Of a DNA stretch of 64,000 bases, positions 7,049 to 16,318 are shown piece by piece; positions within the stretch are counted from its first letter, which is position 1; every line of letters begins with the position of its first letter. The notes under the pieces were generated by a model. The model did no database searches. It worked only from the letters and a program-made list of their open reading frames with translations, and was not told the DNA's origin. The position numbers and the translations under genes were made by a program. Source of the stretch: JAHJDO01 sp964437505 (GTDB lineage: Bacteria; JAHJDO01); contig CAYTGU010000007.1 of the NCBI GenBank assembly GCA_964437505.1, positions 15,010 to 79,009 on the forward strand, read 5' to 3'.

Positions 7049-7588
7049 CAACGGTGAAATATACAAATAGGCATTAGTCCTTATTTTTTACGTTCTATTC
7101 ATAATTCCGTTTCAAATTAGTATATTCTTGCTAGAAAAACATAGTGGGAGAGATTTTAATTATAAGACAACAAGATAGTTCTCAGCATCTAACATATTGA
7201 AATTAGGCATGTTATGTATTTTAAGTTAGAATATTACTTTATGTTATTATCTTGCAATGCAAACAAAAAGCTTTCTCTTTGAATATTTCTCCATTAGTTT
7301 ACATAAGATATCTTATGCGACGCTAAATATTGATGTCAAAACAAGTCCTAACATCTTGCGTACAAAGAAGTTAGCTAATATTTACAAACTTGCGAAGGAA
7401 ATATTGCAAAGCTTTTTTTGCGCATAACTTCTTTAACGTCAAGAAGTTATGGAAATTTAACGGCATTATCTAGCTGATATAACAGATGTTTTCTTGTAGC
7501 TTAAGTACTTTTCTAAAGTTTGAACTAAAAGTGGAATTTTCGTGGCAATTCGAGGTTTTTCGCAATATTGGAATGGTAAGAGTAAGTA
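7049..7588. other. 540-base AT-rich gap without a gene
   Basis: All frames are broken by frequent stops, and no protein family is recognisable. Features seen are the 11-bp hairpin at 7423-7451 and a nearby direct repeat of AAGAAGTTA (7365-7373 and within the hairpin's right arm). Together with the palindromic repeat to its left this forms the only gene-free stretch longer than 300 bases in the window, separating the sugar island from dnaE. Confidence 0.6.
7423..7451. repeat. Perfect 11-bp inverted repeat (hairpin)
   Basis: CATAACTTCTT (7423-7433) and AAGAAGTTATG (7441-7451) are exact reverse complements separated by a 7-base loop TAACGTC. It lies 138 bases past the dnaE stop on the minus strand. 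No T-run follows on either strand (the minus strand has seven A after it), so it does not look like a standard intrinsic terminator. It could be an RNA stem or a protein binding site. Confidence 0.5.
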
Positions 7589-10500
7589 TTATAAACTCAG
7601 CCTAACTGCCTCTTGCCCAATAAGTTGTCGCAATTTAATAAGCAAGCCCTTTTGAGGAGATATATGGATCTTTGGATCAGCCAACATAGTTACCTCTCCG
7701 GATTGAGGTATCACCACATGTAAATAAATAGTAGCCTTTCCTGGGTATTGAGTTAATAAATCCTTTAATTTTTGAAGTATTTGTTTGTCGAGACCTGTAC
7801 TTATAAGCGTAATATGTATAGCCTTTGTCAGCTTTTCCTCTGCTTCTGAAAGAGGGATGATATCCGATACAATTAGTTTTGGCTGGTCATCTCTGAGATC
7901 AAGCCTTCCTTTTATAAGTAATAATTTATCTATTTCAATAAAATTATCAAATTTCTTAAACACAGCAGGATAAACCAGAACACTTGTCGTTCCCTGCATA
8001 TCTTCCAAGGTAAACGCACACATACGCTTCTTATCCTTTTTGGTAAGAATTCTTTTTATTGTATTTATTATGCCTCCTATATAAATCTCATCACCATCCT
8101 GATGCTCAGACCCAAGCGTATTTGATGCTGTTGTAAAGGATTTAAGAGTATCTTCATATCTTGCTAACGGATGGCCGGTAATATAGAAACCCAAAACTTC
8201 TTTTTCAGCGGCAAGGAGCTTACTTTCCGACCATTCTTCTATCTCTGCAAATTTATGAGCATCCTCACGAAATTCTTTTTGTGATTCAAACACATCAAAA
8301 AAGACAGTTTGTCCTCTTTGGGTATCTTTTTGTATCTGTTGCCCGAGCTCAATTGCATGGTCTAAAGTATGCATAAGTTGAGCTCTGGGTCTGCCAAAAT
8401 TAAGTGTACCAGCCTTTATTAAACTTTCTATTACCCTTCTATTTACTGTGCGCAAATCAATATGCTCACAAAAGTCATATAGAGATTTAAAATGGCCGTG
8501 CGTCTGTCTTGCTTTAATAATAGAATTGATAGCTATCTCACCAACATTTTTTATTGCTGCTAAACCAAAACGAATATTCTTTTTTTCTATTGTGAATTTA
8601 GCGTAACTTTTATTAATATCAGGCTGTAATACATCAATGTTCATATTTTTGCATTCATTTATATACAATACTATCTTATCTGTGTTTCGTAATTCACTGT
8701 TCAGAAGAGCTATCATGAAGGCAACCGGATAATTCGCTTTAAAATATGCTGTTTGAAAAGAAATCATTGCATATGCGGCACTATGAGACTTGTTAAATCC
8801 ATACCCTGCAAAATATGCTATTAGATCGAAAATTTTGGACGCAATTGGTTCTTTTACCCCTTTTTTAATAGATCCTGAGATAAACGCATTTCTTTGTTTA
8901 TCATCCATTATCCCCTTTTTGCCCATAATCCTGCGCAGTGTATCCGCTTCACTCATAGAAAAACCTGCAAATTCATTTGCTATTTTTATTACCTGTTCCT
9001 GATAAAGTATAACTCCATACGTCTCCTTTAATATGGGTTCCAAAATGGGATGATCGTATTTTATGGGACTTTTACTATGTCTTCTTTTTACAAAAGTGTC
9101 TAACGCGCCCCCTTGCATAGGTCCGGGTCTAAATAAAGAAACAAGAGGAATCAGGTCATTAAAAGATTCAGGTCTTAGCTTTCTTGAAAGGTCACGCATT
9201 CCAGGACTTTCCAACTGGAACACACCTATAGTTTTCCCTTTAGAAATCAGCGACGAAAAAGTTTTCTTATCATCTAAGGGCAATTTGTCAATTTCAATTT
9301 TTTTGTCATAATATTGTTCTATAAGAGCAACTGTGTTTTGAATAACAGTCAATGTCTTAAGTCCAAGAAAATCTATTTTCAGCAGCCCTATTTTTTCTAG
9401 CGAGTTCATGCCGTATTGAGTACTTATATCTGCTTTATTACTCTTGAACAATGGTGTAAAATTAGTAAGAGAGCCTTCTGAAATAACAACTCCTGCAGCA
9501 TGAGTTGAGACGTGTCTTGCCAGCCCTTCCAGAGACTTAGCAATATCCATTAATGTTTTCACCTGTTCATTTTTCTCTATTAAATCTGAAAGATCTTTTT
9601 GTGTTTCTATAGCGTTCTTTAACGAAATATTAGGTCCTAGAGGGATCATTTTCGCTATTTTATCCACCTCTGCATAAGGCATATTTAAAACTCTGCCAAC
9701 ATCTCTTATAACTGCTTTAGCTGCCATTGTTCCAAACGTTGCAATCTGTGCTACATTCTCTCTTCCATATTTTCCCACAACATAATCTATTACTTCTCCG
9801 CGTTTTTCATAACAAAAATCTATGTCTATATCAGGAAGACTTACACGATCCGGGTTTAGAAATCGCTCAAATATCAGATCATATTTAAGAGGGTCAATAT
9901 TTGTAATGTCCAGACAATATGCAACCAGACTTCCTGCCGATGAACCCCTGCCCGGACCAACTGCTATACCCTTACCTTTAGCATAGCGTATAAAATCCCA
10001 TACAATAAGAAAATAACTTGCATAATTCATTTTTTTTATAACACTCAGCTCATATTCAAGTCTGTCAGTTATTTCTTTAGTAACGTCTCCAAATCGTTTT
10101 TTACAACCTTCTTTCGTCAATCTCTCAAGGTAGCTGTTAGGATTGCTTTCTTCCTTTGGGACATTAAAATGAGGAAGATATTTCTTTGAAAAATCTAGTT
10201 CTAAATTACATTTTTCTGCAATTTCAATTGTATTAAGAATCGCTTCAGGTATCTCACTAAACAGTTTTTTCATTTCTTCGGCAGATTTAAAATAGAATTC
10301 CTCTACTGAGAAACGCATACGTTTGGGATCATCCATCGTTGTACCTGTTTGAATGCACAATAATGCCTCATGTGAAAGAGCATCATGTTTTCTCATATAA
10401 TGGCAATCATTTGCCGCCACTGTTGGAATATTTAGTGCTTTACCGAATGATATAAGTTCTTTATTAATCTTTGACTGTCCTTCAATACCGTGGTTATGTA

Positions 10501-11032
10501 ATTCTAGATAAAAATTGCCTTTCCCAAATATATCCTGATATTCAGAAATAAGTTTTTCTGCGTCATCCAATTGGTCACTGAGTATGAAATGAGGAATTTC
10601 TCCCTTCATGCAACCGCTGAGAGCAATTATGCCTTTTGAATGCTCTGATAAAACTTGTTTATCAATACGCGGCCTGTAATAAAATCCTTCAAGATAGGCA
10701 ATCGTTGCGAGTTTTATAAGGTTCTTATATCCGTCTTCATTAGCAGCAAGAAGCGTAAGATGGAAGGCAGCTTCTTTTATTCCATGCAATGCCCTTTCTT
10801 TCCTGTTTCCAGGGGCAACATATGCCTCATACCCAATAATCGGTTTAATCCCCTGTTTCATTGCCTTGCTATAAAACTCTATGGCTCCAAACATATTTCC
10901 ATGATCAGTAATAGCTAAAGCCGGCATTTTGAACTCATGAGCAAGGGATATAATGTCATCCAGTCGGCATGCTCCATCAAGCAAGCTGTATTGAGTATGG
11001 TTATGAAGATGGACAAAATTTGAATGTTTCAT
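7589..11032 (-). CDS. dnaE: DNA polymerase III subunit alpha
   Basis: 1147 residues from the ATG at 11032 (MKHSNFVHLHNHTQYSLLDG); an upstream GTG at 11074 lies inside truA and is less likely. The N-terminal PHP domain starts with HLHNHTQYSLLDG. The polymerase catalytic aspartates sit in PDIDIDF at 400-406, preceded by AVGPGRGSSAGS. The fingers motif FRPGPMQGG, the YGVILYQEQVI segment, a helix-hairpin-helix region and an OB domain near residues 990-1060 (IYIGGIINTIKRILTKKDKK) follow. This is the DnaE1-type replicative polymerase; length is standard. It lies 17 bases downstream of truA on the same strand. Confidence 0.95.
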   Translation of the reverse strand: MKHSNFVHLHNHTQYSLLDGACRLDDIISLAHEFKMPALAITDHGNMFGAIEFYSKAMKQGIKPIIGYEAYVAPGNRKERALHGIKEAAFHLTLLAANEDGYKNLIKLATIAYLEGFYYRPRIDKQVLSEHSKGIIALSGCMKGEIPHFILSDQLDDAEKLISEYQDIFGKGNFYLELHNHGIEGQSKINKELISFGKALNIPTVAANDCHYMRKHDALSHEALLCIQTGTTMDDPKRMRFSVEEFYFKSAEEMKKLFSEIPEAILNTIEIAEKCNLELDFSKKYLPHFNVPKEESNPNSYLERLTKEGCKKRFGDVTKEITDRLEYELSVIKKMNYASYFLIVWDFIRYAKGKGIAVGPGRGSSAGSLVAYCLDITNIDPLKYDLIFERFLNPDRVSLPDIDIDFCYEKRGEVIDYVVGKYGRENVAQIATFGTMAAKAVIRDVGRVLNMPYAEVDKIAKMIPLGPNISLKNAIETQKDLSDLIEKNEQVKTLMDIAKSLEGLARHVSTHAAGVVISEGSLTNFTPLFKSNKADISTQYGMNSLEKIGLLKIDFLGLKTLTVIQNTVALIEQYYDKKIEIDKLPLDDKKTFSSLISKGKTIGVFQLESPGMRDLSRKLRPESFNDLIPLVSLFRPGPMQGGALDTFVKRRHSKSPIKYDHPILEPILKETYGVILYQEQVIKIANEFAGFSMSEADTLRRIMGKKGIMDDKQRNAFISGSIKKGVKEPIASKIFDLIAYFAGYGFNKSHSAAYAMISFQTAYFKANYPVAFMIALLNSELRNTDKIVLYINECKNMNIDVLQPDINKSYAKFTIEKKNIRFGLAAIKNVGEIAINSIIKARQTHGHFKSLYDFCEHIDLRTVNRRVIESLIKAGTLNFGRPRAQLMHTLDHAIELGQQIQKDTQRGQTVFFDVFESQKEFREDAHKFAEIEEWSESKLLAAEKEVLGFYITGHPLARYEDTLKSFTTASNTLGSEHQDGDEIYIGGIINTIKRILTKKDKKRMCAFTLEDMQGTTSVLVYPAVFKKFDNFIEIDKLLLIKGRLDLRDDQPKLIVSDIIPLSEAEEKLTKAIHITLISTGLDKQILQKLKDLLTQYPGKATIYLHVVIPQSGEVTMLADPKIHISPQKGLLIKLRQLIGQEAVRLSL

Positions 11033-11049
11033 ACTTAATCCTATTTCGT

Positions 11050-11829
11050 TTAATAATGTACAGTGATGAGACACAATCCATACGCAGGAACTGTTTCTCC
11101 TGCAAGGTTTCTATCTCTACCCACAAGTATCTTCTTAAGATTTTGTGGTTCAATACGACCTCTTCCTACATCAAGCAATGTTCCCACAATAATTCTAACC
11201 ATGTTATATAAAAATGCATTCGCTGCAATCTCAAAAATAACTGCTTTTTTTCTCAATTTTAGAAAGTTTGACACACTGAAATCATTTCTGCTAATGGAAA
11301 TTTTCTCTATTGTACGCACAGGATTTTCGTTATCTGTTTTTTTGCACTGGAATGAACTAAAATCGTGTTTTCCAATTAGATACTCTGCTCCTTCACACAT
11401 CTTAGGCAAATTCAACTTATACCGGTAACTATAGAAACCTGTTTTCCCGAAAACATGTTTATTACGGTCATTGCATACAACATAGCGGTAAACCCTCTCC
11501 CTAGCATCAAACCTCGGATGAAAGTCCAAAGAAACAGGTTCTACGTCCATTACAGCGATATCCTGAGGCAGGACACTATTCAAAGCAGCCTTAATTTGAG
11601 AAACCTGCATGTTTTTTAACGCTGCAGCAGGTAGTTTAAAACTTGCTACTTGACCAATAGCATGAACGCCAGTATCTGTTCTCCCCTGCCCTATTACTTT
11701 TACTTTCCTTTTAAATAGCTTCTCAAGGCTATTTTCCATAACTGATTGGATCGTAATCCCATTCGGTTGAATCTGCCAGCCGTGATAATTAGTTCCGTCA
11801 TAGGCAAACGTAATTTTTATATTTTTCAT
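11050..11829 (-). CDS. truA: tRNA pseudouridine(38-40) synthase TruA
   Basis: 259 residues from ATG at 11829 (a GTG codon directly precedes it). AYDGTNYHGWQIQPN near the start and GQGRTDTGVHA with catalytic Asp52 are diagnostic. The middle HPRFDARERVYRYVV, the DFSSFQ motif and the NAFLYNMVRIIVGTLLDVG stretch complete the family. TruA isomerises uridines 38-40 in the anticodon arm of tRNAs. The gene precedes dnaE by 17 bases, so both are probably cotranscribed. The start region faces the DUF4404 promoter across 61 bases. Confidence 0.94.
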   Translation of the reverse strand: MKNIKITFAYDGTNYHGWQIQPNGITIQSVMENSLEKLFKRKVKVIGQGRTDTGVHAIGQVASFKLPAAALKNMQVSQIKAALNSVLPQDIAVMDVEPVSLDFHPRFDARERVYRYVVCNDRNKHVFGKTGFYSYRYKLNLPKMCEGAEYLIGKHDFSSFQCKKTDNENPVRTIEKISISRNDFSVSNFLKLRKKAVIFEIAANAFLYNMVRIIVGTLLDVGRGRIEPQNLKKILVGRDRNLAGETVPAYGLCLITVHY

Positions 11830-11852
11830 CACCTATTAGTCTACAATAGTTC

Positions 11853-11881
11853 TTGACATTTAAAAAGGGTATATTTAGTAT
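11853..11881 (+). promoter_or_regulatory. Sigma-70-type promoter for the DUF4404 gene
   Basis: TTGACA at 11853-11858, a 17-base spacer, and TAGTAT at 11876-11881. The expected start of transcription (about 11888) lies past the first possible ATG (11882) and only about three bases before the second ATG (11891). The transcript would therefore be nearly leaderless and would use the 11891 start. Position and consensus match are seen directly; activity is inferred. Confidence 0.6.
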
Positions 11882-11890
11882 ATGGACATA

Positions 11891-12223
11891 ATGATTAAAC
11901 GAACTCTTTCAGAGATTAAAGACAGGATTCAGAAAGCTAGTTCCATCAAAGAGGAAAAGAAATCAGAGTTGCTTGACCTGCTTTCAACTCTAAAATTCGA
12001 AGTTGAGGAGCTTTCTAAGACTCAGGCTGATCACGCAAAAAGCATTACAGGTTTTACTGACATCTCAACTCATGAAGCAACACGGGAAAACAAAAACCCG
12101 GAACTTTTAAAAGTCTCCATAGAGGGCTTGTCTTCATCAGTTAAGGGATTTGAAACGTCACATCCAAAACTGGCAGAGATTGTAAATTCCATATGCCTTA
12201 CGCTATCAAATCTCGGCATATAG
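11891..12223 (+). CDS. DUF4404 family small protein
   Basis: 110 residues from the ATG at 11891, chosen because the promoter places the transcript start after the ATG at 11882. A helical N-terminal half (IKDRIQKASSIKEEKKSELL then LDLLSTLKFEVEELSK) and the closing segment FETSHPKLAEIVNSICLTLS followed by NLGI match DUF4404, whose members end in a HPxL...LsnmGI signature. Function of the family is unknown. The gene is alone on the plus strand, between truA and the convergent asd, whose stop is 3 bases away. It has no signal peptide or membrane segment. Confidence 0.7.
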   Translation: MIKRTLSEIKDRIQKASSIKEEKKSELLDLLSTLKFEVEELSKTQADHAKSITGFTDISTHEATRENKNPELLKVSIEGLSSSVKGFETSHPKLAEIVNSICLTLSNLGI

Positions 12224-12226
12224 GAT

Positions 12227-13243
12227 TTACCTGATCAATTCCTTTGCAATCTGAACTGCATTAAGAGCTGCGCCTTTACGGATGTTGTCTGAAACTACCC
12301 ACATATTGATTCCATTTTTCTTAAAAGGATCCTTTCGGATTCTGCCTACATATGTATCATCTCTGCCTTCTGCAAAGATAGGCATTGGGTACTGCGGTGG
12401 GTCGGCGTTTATATCATCAATAACAGATATCCCCTGAGCATCACGCAGAACATCGTTAATTTCTTTAATAGAAACTTCTCTTTCTGTCTCAATATATATA
12501 GATTCTGAATGAGCATAAAAAACCGGTACTCGCACTGTAGTCGCAGTAATCTCTATTGTATCATCGTGTAAAATCTTATGTGTTTCTTTAACCATCTTCC
12601 ATTCTTCCGTTGTATATCCCAATTCTCCAAAAGAACCTATATGCGGAATTGCATTAAACGCTATTTGATAAGGATAAGCTTCAAAACCTGTTGTTTCCTT
12701 GCCATCAGCATAATCCTGAACTTGTTTCTTCAACTCCTCTATTGCAGCTCTTCCTGTTCCGGAAACTGATTGATATGTAGAGACAATAATTCTTCTTATC
12801 TTTGCCAATTTATGAATTGGGGCAAGCGCGACCACCATTTGAATAGTAGAACAGTTTGGATTGGCAATGATATTCTTATGGTTTTTTATATCTTCGGGGT
12901 TGACCTCCGGAATAACAAGCGGCACATCAGGATCCATCCTAAAATCATTTCCATTGTCAATTACAACAACTCCTTTACTGGCTGCGACTTTCCCAAACGT
13001 TACAGCAGCGCCTTTTTCCCCCTCTGTGCCGGCAAATAAAGCTATATCCATTCCATTAAACAATTCTTCGGATATTGCTTTCACACTATATGTGTTACCG
13101 TCTACAGTAATATCTCTTTCGCTTCTGGCAAGCACAACAAGTTTATCAATAGGAAACTTACGCTGATGCAACACTCTGAGCATTTCTATACCAACTGTGC
13201 CAACTCCTACAACAACTACATTGTATTTTTCTTTTTTTATCAT
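12227..13243 (-). CDS. asd: Aspartate-semialdehyde dehydrogenase
   Basis: 338 residues. A Rossmann start (VVGVGTVGIEMLRVL) binds NADP. The catalytic cysteine is C131 in NPNCSTIQ, and STYQSVSGTGRAAIEEL and the VFYAHSESIYIE segment with the active-site histidine follow. The enzyme reduces aspartyl phosphate to aspartate semialdehyde, the branch point for threonine, methionine and lysine/diaminopimelate. The matching aspartate kinase, homoserine dehydrogenase and threonine synthase genes lie about 20 kb away in this window. It follows leuB by 2 bases, so the two are one transcript. Confidence 0.93.
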   Translation of the reverse strand: MIKKEKYNVVVVGVGTVGIEMLRVLHQRKFPIDKLVVLARSERDITVDGNTYSVKAISEELFNGMDIALFAGTEGEKGAAVTFGKVAASKGVVVIDNGNDFRMDPDVPLVIPEVNPEDIKNHKNIIANPNCSTIQMVVALAPIHKLAKIRRIIVSTYQSVSGTGRAAIEELKKQVQDYADGKETTGFEAYPYQIAFNAIPHIGSFGELGYTTEEWKMVKETHKILHDDTIEITATTVRVPVFYAHSESIYIETEREVSIKEINDVLRDAQGISVIDDINADPPQYPMPIFAEGRDDTYVGRIRKDPFKKNGINMWVVSDNIRKGAALNAVQIAKELIR

Positions 13244-13245
13244 AA

Positions 13246-14304
13246 CTATACAACTTCCTTTGCTACCATATCTCCTATTTCTGAGGTTGTATGTCCCATC
13301 TTACCTGCAGAAAGGCTTTTCATATCATTCTGAACAATCTTTATCACAGCTTTTTCAATATCATCTGCCGCTTTACTTTCTCCGAGATGTTCAAGCATCA
13401 TGCCTCCTGCGCATATAGCAGCCATTGGATTTATCACGTTTTTGCCTGTATATTTTGGAGCTGAACCTCCTATGGGTTCAAACATGGACGTTCCGTCTTT
13501 ATCAGGATTAATGTTTCCGCCTGCTGCGATACCCATGCCTCCCTGTATCATTGCTCCGAGATCAGTTATTATATCTCCAAACATGTTATCTGTTACAATA
13601 ACATCAAACCACTCAGGATTTTTTACCATCCACATACAGGTAGCATCAACATGAGCATAATTAGTTTTAATATCAGGATACTCTTTTCCAACTTCATAGA
13701 ATGCTCTTTCCCAAAGATCAAACGCAAAGGTTAAAACGTTTGTTTTGCCGCACAGAGTAAGTTCTTTCTTCTTGCCTTTTTTACGGCAATATTCAAAAGC
13801 ATATCTGATACATCTTTCCACTCCTTTACGGGTATTTATCGATTCCTGTATGGCGACTTCGTCAGCAGTCCCTTTCTTTAAAGTCCCGCCTGCACCAACA
13901 TAAAGTCCTTCCGTATTCTCCCTCACTACGGTAAAGTCAATGTCCTTAGGTCCCTTATCCTTTAAAGGAGTATCGACTCCCGGATAGAGCTTAACCGGTC
14001 TCAGGTTTATATACTGATCAAGAGCAAACCTGAGCTTTAGAAGCAGTCCTTTTTCCAGAATTCCGGGTTTTACATCAGGATGACCTACCGCGCCAAGATA
14101 TATGGCATCTAGTTTTCTGAATTCTTCTATAGCAGAATCAGGCAGGACTTCGCCTGTCTTCATATATCTTTCGCCTCCAAAATCATAGTATGTAAACTCA
14201 AACTTTATATTGTGCTTACCCGAAATCGCATCAAGCACTTTCATGCCTTCTTTTATAACTTCAGGACCTGTTCCGTCTCCACCCATCACACCTATTTTAT
14301 ACAT
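13246..14304 (-). CDS. leuB: 3-isopropylmalate dehydrogenase (isocitrate/IPM dehydrogenase family)
   Basis: 352 residues of the beta-decarboxylating dehydrogenase family. Seen: GDGTGPEVIKE near residues 9-19, LLKLRFALDQYINLRPVKLY, the VVRENTEGLYVGAGG substrate loop, the DNMFGDIITDLGAMIQGG metal site and GSAPKYTGKNVINP. Members oxidise and decarboxylate 3-isopropylmalate, isocitrate, homoisocitrate or tartrate. leuC and leuD in the same window make the leucine role most likely, though the R-x-x-L-x-x-Y pattern fits this broad LeuB/TDH branch and substrate is not certain. It sits 2 bases ahead of asd and 18 bases after the second UroD-like gene. Confidence 0.82.
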   Translation of the reverse strand: MYKIGVMGGDGTGPEVIKEGMKVLDAISGKHNIKFEFTYYDFGGERYMKTGEVLPDSAIEEFRKLDAIYLGAVGHPDVKPGILEKGLLLKLRFALDQYINLRPVKLYPGVDTPLKDKGPKDIDFTVVRENTEGLYVGAGGTLKKGTADEVAIQESINTRKGVERCIRYAFEYCRKKGKKKELTLCGKTNVLTFAFDLWERAFYEVGKEYPDIKTNYAHVDATCMWMVKNPEWFDVIVTDNMFGDIITDLGAMIQGGMGIAAGGNINPDKDGTSMFEPIGGSAPKYTGKNVINPMAAICAGGMMLEHLGESKAADDIEKAVIKIVQNDMKSLSAGKMGHTTSEIGDMVAKEVV

Positions 14305-14322
14305 CGCAACTCCTATGTTATT

Positions 14323-15429
14323 TTAAATGTTAAAATTCAATCCTTCTTCTATCATAATTAAATAATTTTCCGATGAAACATAATTTGCCACCGAATTACC
14401 AGAACCAAGTGCATAACCTCCTTTTGGAACACACTCTTGTAAAACATTTCGAATATATGCTCTTAATTTATCTTTAGGAAAACGACACAAAACATCTACA
14501 TCAATCCCTCCTAATACTGCGATCCTACTTCCGTATTTTTTGTGAAATTTTGTTACCGGTATAATTGTATCTTCAAAGGAATGCTTGGCATCTATCTTTA
14601 CATCTTCAATTAGATCTTCCATAATGTCTTCTACATTACCACAAGCATGTAAGAGATACAGAAGATTGTTCTCATGTGCAAGTGAAGCAATTTTCTTGTG
14701 CCATGGAAGTACATACTTTCTTAAAAAGTCTGGTGACATAAGAGTTGAAGTCTTAAAACCCATATCATCTCCTTGAAAAAATCCATAAAGGTTTGGTAAT
14801 CCAATTATTTTTTTATAAAATCCATAAATCAATTCCCCCGTCTTTTGAAAAACAGCTTCAATGAGATCTGGCTGATCATATATCCCATAAGCTAGAGTTT
14901 CATATCCAAGCAGCGTATTCAAGGGAACTTCCAGTATCCCACTACTTGGGCAGACAAACAATCCCATTCCCTCTGGCAGATTTTGACTAGCAAATTCATA
15001 TCTCCATAAGTCTACATTATCCAAAGACGGCCAGGGATATTTCTCGAATTCGTCCCAACTCGTAATAACTCCTTTACCTTCCTCTGACCAACTCCGTTGC
15101 CCTTTAGAAAGAGAACTAGTATCACTTGCTATACGCTTTTTCCCTAGAAAATCCAATCCTCCTGACAAACGAACATAATCATATCCAAAACGATACCAGA
15201 ACCCAATTATCGATTTAATATTTCCTCTTTCTGAATTCATATCACCAGAAACAGCATCGATCCATTTCACTCCTGCTTTTTGTTTCATAAGATATTTCAT
15301 TATAGCTTCATCAATAATGAGTTCAACTAACGGCGGACGGCTAGGAATTATCTCTCTCTTTATAGTCTTGCAAAAAGTCTCAATGTTTGGCTTTGGTACT
15401 TCTAATGGCACCTTTTTTCTGTTCTTCAT
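14323..15429 (-). CDS. Uroporphyrinogen decarboxylase-family protein (second copy)
   Basis: 368 residues. The C-terminal half carries GFFQGDDMGFKTSTLMSPDF, LLYLLHACGNVEDIM with the HxCG zinc-type motif, KHSFEDTIIPV, AVLGGIDVDVLCRF and GYALGSGNSVANYV, in the order seen in MtaA/CmuA-like members. The heme-pathway RQAGRY motif is absent. Proteins of this type work with corrinoid proteins in methyl transfer, and cobU in this window is compatible. It is not closely similar to the UroD-like gene at 5595. Adjacent genes are leuB (18 bases downstream) and, upstream, a 124-base gap holding a coaX remnant. Confidence 0.75.
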   Translation of the reverse strand: MKNRKKVPLEVPKPNIETFCKTIKREIIPSRPPLVELIIDEAIMKYLMKQKAGVKWIDAVSGDMNSERGNIKSIIGFWYRFGYDYVRLSGGLDFLGKKRIASDTSSLSKGQRSWSEEGKGVITSWDEFEKYPWPSLDNVDLWRYEFASQNLPEGMGLFVCPSSGILEVPLNTLLGYETLAYGIYDQPDLIEAVFQKTGELIYGFYKKIIGLPNLYGFFQGDDMGFKTSTLMSPDFLRKYVLPWHKKIASLAHENNLLYLLHACGNVEDIMEDLIEDVKIDAKHSFEDTIIPVTKFHKKYGSRIAVLGGIDVDVLCRFPKDKLRAYIRNVLQECVPKGGYALGSGNSVANYVSSENYLIMIEEGLNFNI

Positions 15430-15448
15430 AGTTCAACCCTATCCTCAA

Positions 15449-15499
15449 TTTTATATTAAAAATCAATCCGAGACTTTGCAGTGCAAGGTCCAAATCGGT
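15449..15499 (-). pseudogene. Remnant of a duplicated coaX 3' end
   Basis: On the minus strand, directly after a stop codon, 17 codons read TDLDLALQSLGLIFNIK. The intact coaX 55 bases away ends TDLNLTLQGLRLIFDIKK. Twelve of 17 positions are identical, and the DNA is alignable as well. No upstream part of coaX is present and no start codon precedes it, so this is a leftover of a tandem duplication of the gene end. Its own stop is lost. Confidence 0.65.
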
Positions 15500-15553
15500 T
15501 CATATAAGACTTGGGGATTATAACAACAATAGTTTTTAAAGAAAAGTATAACT

Positions 15554-16318
15554 TTATTTTTTTATATCAAAAATCAGCCTGAGACCTTGTAGCGTAAGAT
15601 TCAAATCTGTTTTCTGTATGCTTTTTGAATATTGACTTATCAGCGATGACCAGCCGCCTGTACCAATAACCTTTGGTGGTGTGGAAAATTCTTTTTTTAA
15701 TCTTTTTACTATCCCGTCTATCATTGAGCTAAATCCGTATACAATCCCTATTTGTATGCTCTGAGTTGTGGTTTTCCCGATAATTGAGGTAGGTTTAGAG
15801 AGTTCTGCCTTTGGCAATAAGGCAGTATCTCTGTGGAGCGCATTCAAAGACATTCCTATGCCAGGACATATAACTCCTCCCAGATATTCACGTTTTTTAG
15901 ATATCAGGTCAAATGTGGTAGCTGTTCCGCAATCAACAACTATCGCAGGCGCTCCATACAGATTATATGCTGCTACAGCATTGACTATTCTGTCACTTCC
16001 AACCTGAGAAGGCGCAGCGTATGTTATTTTTAGCCCGGTTTTTGTCTTATAGTCAACTACCAGCGGAACAATGTTAAAGAGTTCTTTAGATAGCCTTGTG
16101 AATAATTTTGTTACGTCCGGCACAACGGAAGATATTATAAAACCTGTTATTTCATCTTTCTTAAGATTTGATTCAATTATAAAACTATTTAACTTTTTGA
16201 AATAATATTCAACATCCTGCTTTACTTTTGTTTTTATGCTGGTTTTAGATATCAACATATCATTGGCAAATATACCCGCGCTAATACTTGTATTCCCTAC
16301 ATCAATTGCAATAAGCAT
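15554..16318 (-). CDS. coaX: Type III pantothenate kinase
   Basis: 254 residues from the ATG at 16318 (a TTG six bases upstream is less likely; GAGGGA lies at the right distance). The DVGNT phosphate loop (6-10), GSDRIVNAVAAY (107-118), catalytic DCGTATTFD from 129 and GGVICPGIGMSLNALHRDTA are all as in CoaX. It phosphorylates pantothenate in the first step of coenzyme A synthesis and is feedback-insensitive in known members. The start overlaps birA by 17 bases. birA-coaX pairing is common because bifunctional or adjacent forms occur in several phyla. Confidence 0.92.
   Translation of the reverse strand: MLIAIDVGNTSISAGIFANDMLISKTSIKTKVKQDVEYYFKKLNSFIIESNLKKDEITGFIISSVVPDVTKLFTRLSKELFNIVPLVVDYKTKTGLKITYAAPSQVGSDRIVNAVAAYNLYGAPAIVVDCGTATTFDLISKKREYLGGVICPGIGMSLNALHRDTALLPKAELSKPTSIIGKTTTQSIQIGIVYGFSSMIDGIVKRLKKEFSTPPKVIGTGGWSSLISQYSKSIQKTDLNLTLQGLRLIFDIKK

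Noticed and set aside
7405..7451. Terminator for dnaE
   Set aside because: The hairpin has no T-run on the downstream side of the minus strand (it is followed by A residues).
11033..11074. GTG start for dnaE inside truA
   Set aside because: The added 14 residues are not part of the PHP domain and the ATG at 11032 gives the usual DnaE beginning.
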